Below are positions 60,847 to 64,000 of a DNA stretch of 64,000 nucleotides, in pieces. Position numbers and translations under genes: made by a program. The stretch spans positions 434,001 through 498,000 of the forward strand of contig CAVUCH010000004.1 in the NCBI GenBank assembly GCA_963739995.1. Direction: 5' to 3'. The stretch's first letter is position 1; each line of letters starts with the position of its first letter. The notes below the pieces were generated by a model, which was not told the origin of the DNA, made no database searches, and was given only the letters and a program-made list of their open reading frames with translations. Source of the stretch: CAVUCH01 sp963739995 (lineage in GTDB: Bacteria; Acidobacteriota; Vicinamibacteria; Vicinamibacterales; JAENWD01).

Positions 60847-62729
60847 TCAGAACGGGAGCTTGCCGACGCCGGCGCCCTGCACCACGATCGCCTTCACGTC
60901 TGCCGGGTTGTCCAGCGTGTAGCTGTAGTACGAAGCCGGGTCGACCACGGAACCCCCGACGACCGGCTTGCCGCTCGTGCCCACGAAGACGTTGTTCCTC
61001 TCCACCATGCGGCCCGTGGGGCCCGAGTAACGGATGGTCATCGGCTCCTCCACGTCCTCAAAATAGTTGCCCTCCACGGTGCAGCCGGCCTTGGCCTGGC
61101 AGGCGATACCCACGTCGGAGTTGCTGAAGTAATAGTTGTTGAAGACGTGGACGGGCTCGCCGAAGCGCACGCGCGGGTTCCGCTGGGGCGTGTCGTCGAA
61201 CCAGTTGTGGTGGTAGGTCACCTTCAGCCGGCCGATGTCCTGCGCGCCGTTAGTGTCCGAGTGGCCCAGCAGCATGTTCTTGGTGTGGTGATGGGTGTGG
61301 TTCCAGGAGACGGTGACGTAGTCGGACCCGCGCTTGATGTCGATCAGGCCGTCGTAGCAGTCCGACAGCTCGTTGTGATCGATCCAGACATGGTGGGCGA
61401 ACATCTGGACGTTGATCGCGTCGTCGGGCGAGCCCCGGAAGATCATGTTCCGGATGATCACGTTGTGCACGCCGCCGCCGGGCGGCGGTGTCGTGGCGTC
61501 GCTGACCGGGTCGCCGATGTTGAGGCCAGCCCCGGTGATGCCCGAGTGCGCTCCCACCCCGATGAGGCTCTTGTGCGAGGTCACGTTGTACATGCCCGCG
61601 GGCAACGCGATCAAGCCGTTGACACGGATGACGTAGGGACCCGGCCGCGAGATGAAGTCCAGGAACTCGGCCGCGGTCGACACGGTCACCGTCGGTCCGC
61701 CCTGGCCTCCCGTGGTGCCGTTCTGACCCAGCGCGTTCAGCGAGGCGAAGCCGACCGGGCCTGGGGTGGACGGCGGCGGATTCCCGTCGTCGCGGACGTC
61801 GACGGTGAGCGAGTCGGAGGCCGACAGCAGGGAGTCCGAGCAGGTGAGGGTCAGGACGTAGACGCCGACCGCGCTGAAACGAGCGCTGGCCTCCAGCCTG
61901 TTCGCGTCGGGCGCGAACGTGACCATGCCCGGTCCGCTGGTCTGCGACCAGGTGCAGGTCACGGCCCCCGGCGGCGTGGGCAGCCCATCGTCGGTCACGC
62001 TGCCGAAGAGTGATGCCGCCGCCGACAGGACGATGACCTGGTCGCCGCCCGCCTGTACCTGCGGCGCCTGGTTGCCGGGCGGGAACCCGCCCTGGGTGAC
62101 CCGGAAGTCGTCGAACGAGGCGGTGGCGTAGTCGGTGGCCCCTCCCACGAGGCCGGTCGTGAAGGTGCCGTCGGTCGCCGTGAACTGCAGTGCGCCGTTC
62201 ACGTACCCGCGGAGGGTGGTTCCCACCGCGTCGATACGGAGGGCATACCAGGTGCCGAGCGTGACCGGGAACGCGCGGGTGGCGAGGGCGGTGGTGGAGC
62301 CGGAGGCGAGACGCAGCAGCTCGACGCGCCCGCTGCTGCGGAGCGCCAGCACGTAGCCGTTGTAGCGGTCCTTGAGGCGGGCGGCGAGCCCCGCGAAGCG
62401 GTCCGTGCCGTTCCAGGAGATGGGCTTGAGGCGTGCCTCCACCGAGTAGTCCGTCCAGGCGCTCGAGCCGGCGCCCGATCGATACTTGCTGCTGCCGCTC
62501 GACTGCCGGTAGACGCGGGTGCCGTCGAGGACCACGGACCAGCTCCCGCCGAACACACCGTCCACCCGTTCGCGTTGCCGTCTTCGAAGTCGTCCGTGAA
62601 CAGCACGGTCTGCGCGCCCGCTACCGCCAGGCCGAGAACGGCCGCAGCGGCGAGCGCCGCCCAGCATCCCTTCCAACGGTGGGTTCCCGCGAGGCCTCGC
62701 CTCAGGTGGTCCATGTGCTCCTCCTTCAC
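60847..62729 (-). pseudogene. Pectate lyase (PL1) with N-terminal LamG-like and PKD-like domains, frameshifted
   Basis: The N-terminus (from 62729) has a signal peptide (WAALAAAAVLGLAVAGAQ), then TVLFTDDFEDGNANGWT. A second frame resumes with VFGGSWSVVLDGTRVY and carries a concanavalin-like module (to about 205), a PKD/REJ-like module (APQVQAGGDQVIVLSAAASL) and the PL1 parallel beta-helix. The last has HHVWIDHNELSD, DGLIDIKRGSDYVTVSWNHT and the catalytic Arg in RNPRVRFGEPVHVFNNY. Adding one G in ACGGTGTG near 62558 restores the frame, giving about 627 residues. Function: cleaves polygalacturonate by beta-elimination outside the cell. The last frame is long and clean, so loss may be a sequencing error. 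Confidence 0.88.
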
Positions 62730-63096
62730 TTCACGCCGGCGAACTTTATCGCATCTCTTTCAAGAGACGAAGCCTTCCGCACCGCTCTCGGCAGCTGCTG
62801 GTGTGCCTTCTACCAGCTCCTTCATCCGCCCGTGATGGTGATGTGGACCGGAACAGCGCGAGTTGGAACCGGCTGATCGGCTGGCTAGGAGCTTGCTGAA
62901 AGACCCGTCCTTTGTGCAACCGCATCGAGATGCTGGGCAAACGTCTGAAGCAAGTTCTGGAACAAAATCATGCGTTGGGAGAGCGAAACGGCCCATCGAG
63001 AATTGATCGGAGACGCACCCAGAAACTCACGCCAGAGATGATGGCCCTCGATCGGCGCCGCGTCCAGGCCGCTCAATTGCTTCCGTCGGTCCGCCG
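62730..63096. other. Gap with an orphan IS5-type terminal repeat
   Basis: GAGCTTGCTGAAAGACC at 62887-62903 matches the right inverted repeat of the element at 41906-43181 at 16 of 17 positions. No second repeat or transposase is seen nearby. The remainder has no supported gene. Confidence 0.5.
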
Positions 63097-63404
63097 TCAG
63101 TGAAACGGACGCACCTCGACCGACGCCCGACAGGCGACGGCGGCCTTGCGCCCCCACGCCAGCGCGTCGTCCAGGTCAGTGGCTTCCAGCACCCAAAAAC
63201 CGCCAATGTGTTCCTTGGTCTCCGCGTACGGCCCGTCGGTGATGAGCACCTTACCTGCGGGCTGCAATCGCAGCGACCTCGCGCTGCTTTCCGGTTGCAG
63301 GCCGCTAACAAAACCCTGACACCAGCAGCCTTCATCTCGTCGTTGAGCGCGTCTATTTCGCGGCCCATCTCTTCGTCCTCTGAGACGGCCGGGTCGTACT
63401 TCAT
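63097..63404 (-). pseudogene. YCII-family protein, frameshifted
   Basis: From ATG 63404 the first frame reads EEMGREIDALNDEMKAAGVRV; a second frame continues FVSGLQPESSARSLRLQPAG, then ITDGPYAETKEHIGGFWVLE to 63097. This is the DGP-type YCII domain, usually paired with ECF sigma factors. One more T in the TTTT run near 63310 restores the frame. About 20 residues of the usual N-terminus (after MKY) also appear to be missing. No sigma gene adjoins it. Confidence 0.75.
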
Positions 63405-64000
63405 GAGAGGAGACGACCGCCAATCAGACGGTAGTAGAAAGATTCGGTTCGTCGTGGACCTACCGCCCTGTCACCTCGGACCGGGCTGGCGGCGAAAAGC
63501 GGGGTAAATGGCTCAGAAGCCCCCTGTCACACACGTACAGGGCGCTGTCGACGCGTATCAGTCGCGCCGGCCAATTCGCCTCGCCTGCCCTGACGCAAAC
63601 GCGCCCAGGAGGCTCTCAGGCTGCGCCAGGGTGCCGAACTCCACGAGTCCCTGGCCCGCGCAAGCACCAGAGCAGCGGCGCGGACACGATTACTTAGAAC
63701 CGCGACACGGCGATGGGCGTCAGGGAAGTCGCGAGCCCCTCAGGCGCCTTCCACGTCGTGTGCGGCGACTGCCCGCCCGGTGTCCTCCGGGCCAAAGAAG
63801 AACAGCGGTGTGGTCCTGCCGGAGGACATCGCGGAACTGGAGGCGTGGCCAGCTGTTCCGGACCGACGTCGACGATGCGCGTGTGCCGCGAATGCAGCCA
63901 AGATCGGCCCAGACGCGATGGGCGCTCCGGCGGAGCAGACGCTCATCCTCGCGAATCCGACCGCTTTGAACCGCCGCTGAGATCGACTGCGCAAACGCTC
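63405..64000. other. Terminal stretch with dispersed repeat copy
   Basis: Bases 63683-63775 resemble 29305-29396 (19-bp identical core at 63751-63769). Open frames here lack ribosome-binding sites and family signatures and are not called. The window ends at base 64000 inside this region. Confidence 0.5.

Noticed and set aside
63508..63969. A 153-residue plus-strand gene at the window end
   Set aside because: Arg/Pro-rich shadow-like composition without start signal; it also overlaps the dispersed repeat copy.
38036..64000. A fourth tRNA-Arg end fragment
   Set aside because: No further copy of the tRNA 3' sequence was seen to the end of the window, so the extent of a possible third island is undefined.

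Overview
The window is GC-rich and reads as a chromosomal segment of an Acidobacteriota bacterium, most likely of the Vicinamibacteria type. This is inferred from gene content: several large Ser/Thr kinases carrying WD40-like (PD40) or TPR sensor regions, abundant exported proteins, clostripain/CHAT proteins and a secreted glycosidase. No 16S gene is present, so the placement is a family-level guess.

Region 1 (1-18 kb) is ordinary backbone metabolism: a truncated CocE-like hydrolase, proline dehydrogenase, myo-inositol oxygenase, a GH13 amylase-like enzyme, GTP-dependent PEP carboxykinase (pckG), a DmpA-like P1 peptidase (frameshifted), a dimethylarginine dimethylaminohydrolase-like enzyme, a trans-sulfuration PLP enzyme, a metallo-beta-lactamase-fold hydrolase, a PHP protein, a GH29 alpha-fucosidase and a membrane SpoIIE-type phosphatase. 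Four intergenic spacers here are filled with degenerate 7-bp tandem repeats arranged as facing arrays. Region 1 ends at a complete tRNA-Arg(TCT) gene.

Region 2 (18.2-26.6 kb) is an integrated island in that tRNA. A tyrosine integrase and excisionase lie next to the tRNA, a 49-bp copy of the tRNA 3' end closes the island, and 27-bp identical repeats sit just inside both ends. Inside are an integron integrase gene, an SDR gene followed by a convincing attC site, a PIN toxin-like pair, a strong cruciform and a three-gene operon of island proteins. The integron integrase points in the same direction as its cassette, which is unusual.

Region 3 (26.6-38.0 kb) is bounded by a third, 42-bp copy of the tRNA end and looks like a second, tandem island. 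It has no intact integrase. It carries small exported proteins, a PD40 kinase, a TPR kinase (frameshifted), a VOC protein and a YdjM-like membrane hydrolase.

Region 4 (38-51.5 kb) is rearranged accessory DNA: kinase remnants with an embedded integrase fragment, a Tat-exported nucleoside deaminase, an IS5-type insertion sequence, two coupled PD40 kinases (one frameshifted), a DinB protein, and an ECF41-type sigma factor with its divergent, damaged carboxymuconolactone decarboxylase.

Region 5 (51.7-59.8 kb) is the most interesting functional unit. A leftward operon encodes a C11 clostripain-like protease, a small protein with GREPGR repeats and a 1148-residue TPR-CHAT protease. Divergently transcribed are a sigma factor overlapping a transmembrane kinase with a DUF4384-like domain. 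Two caspase-fold proteases with a kinase/sigma pair suggest a proteolytic signalling or cell-death circuit. Region 6 (60-64 kb) holds a PadR remnant, a secreted pectate lyase (frameshifted) and a broken YCII-family gene.

At least six genes are split by apparent one-base indels, several at short homopolymers. Sequencing or assembly error must therefore be considered before calling any of them true pseudogenes.
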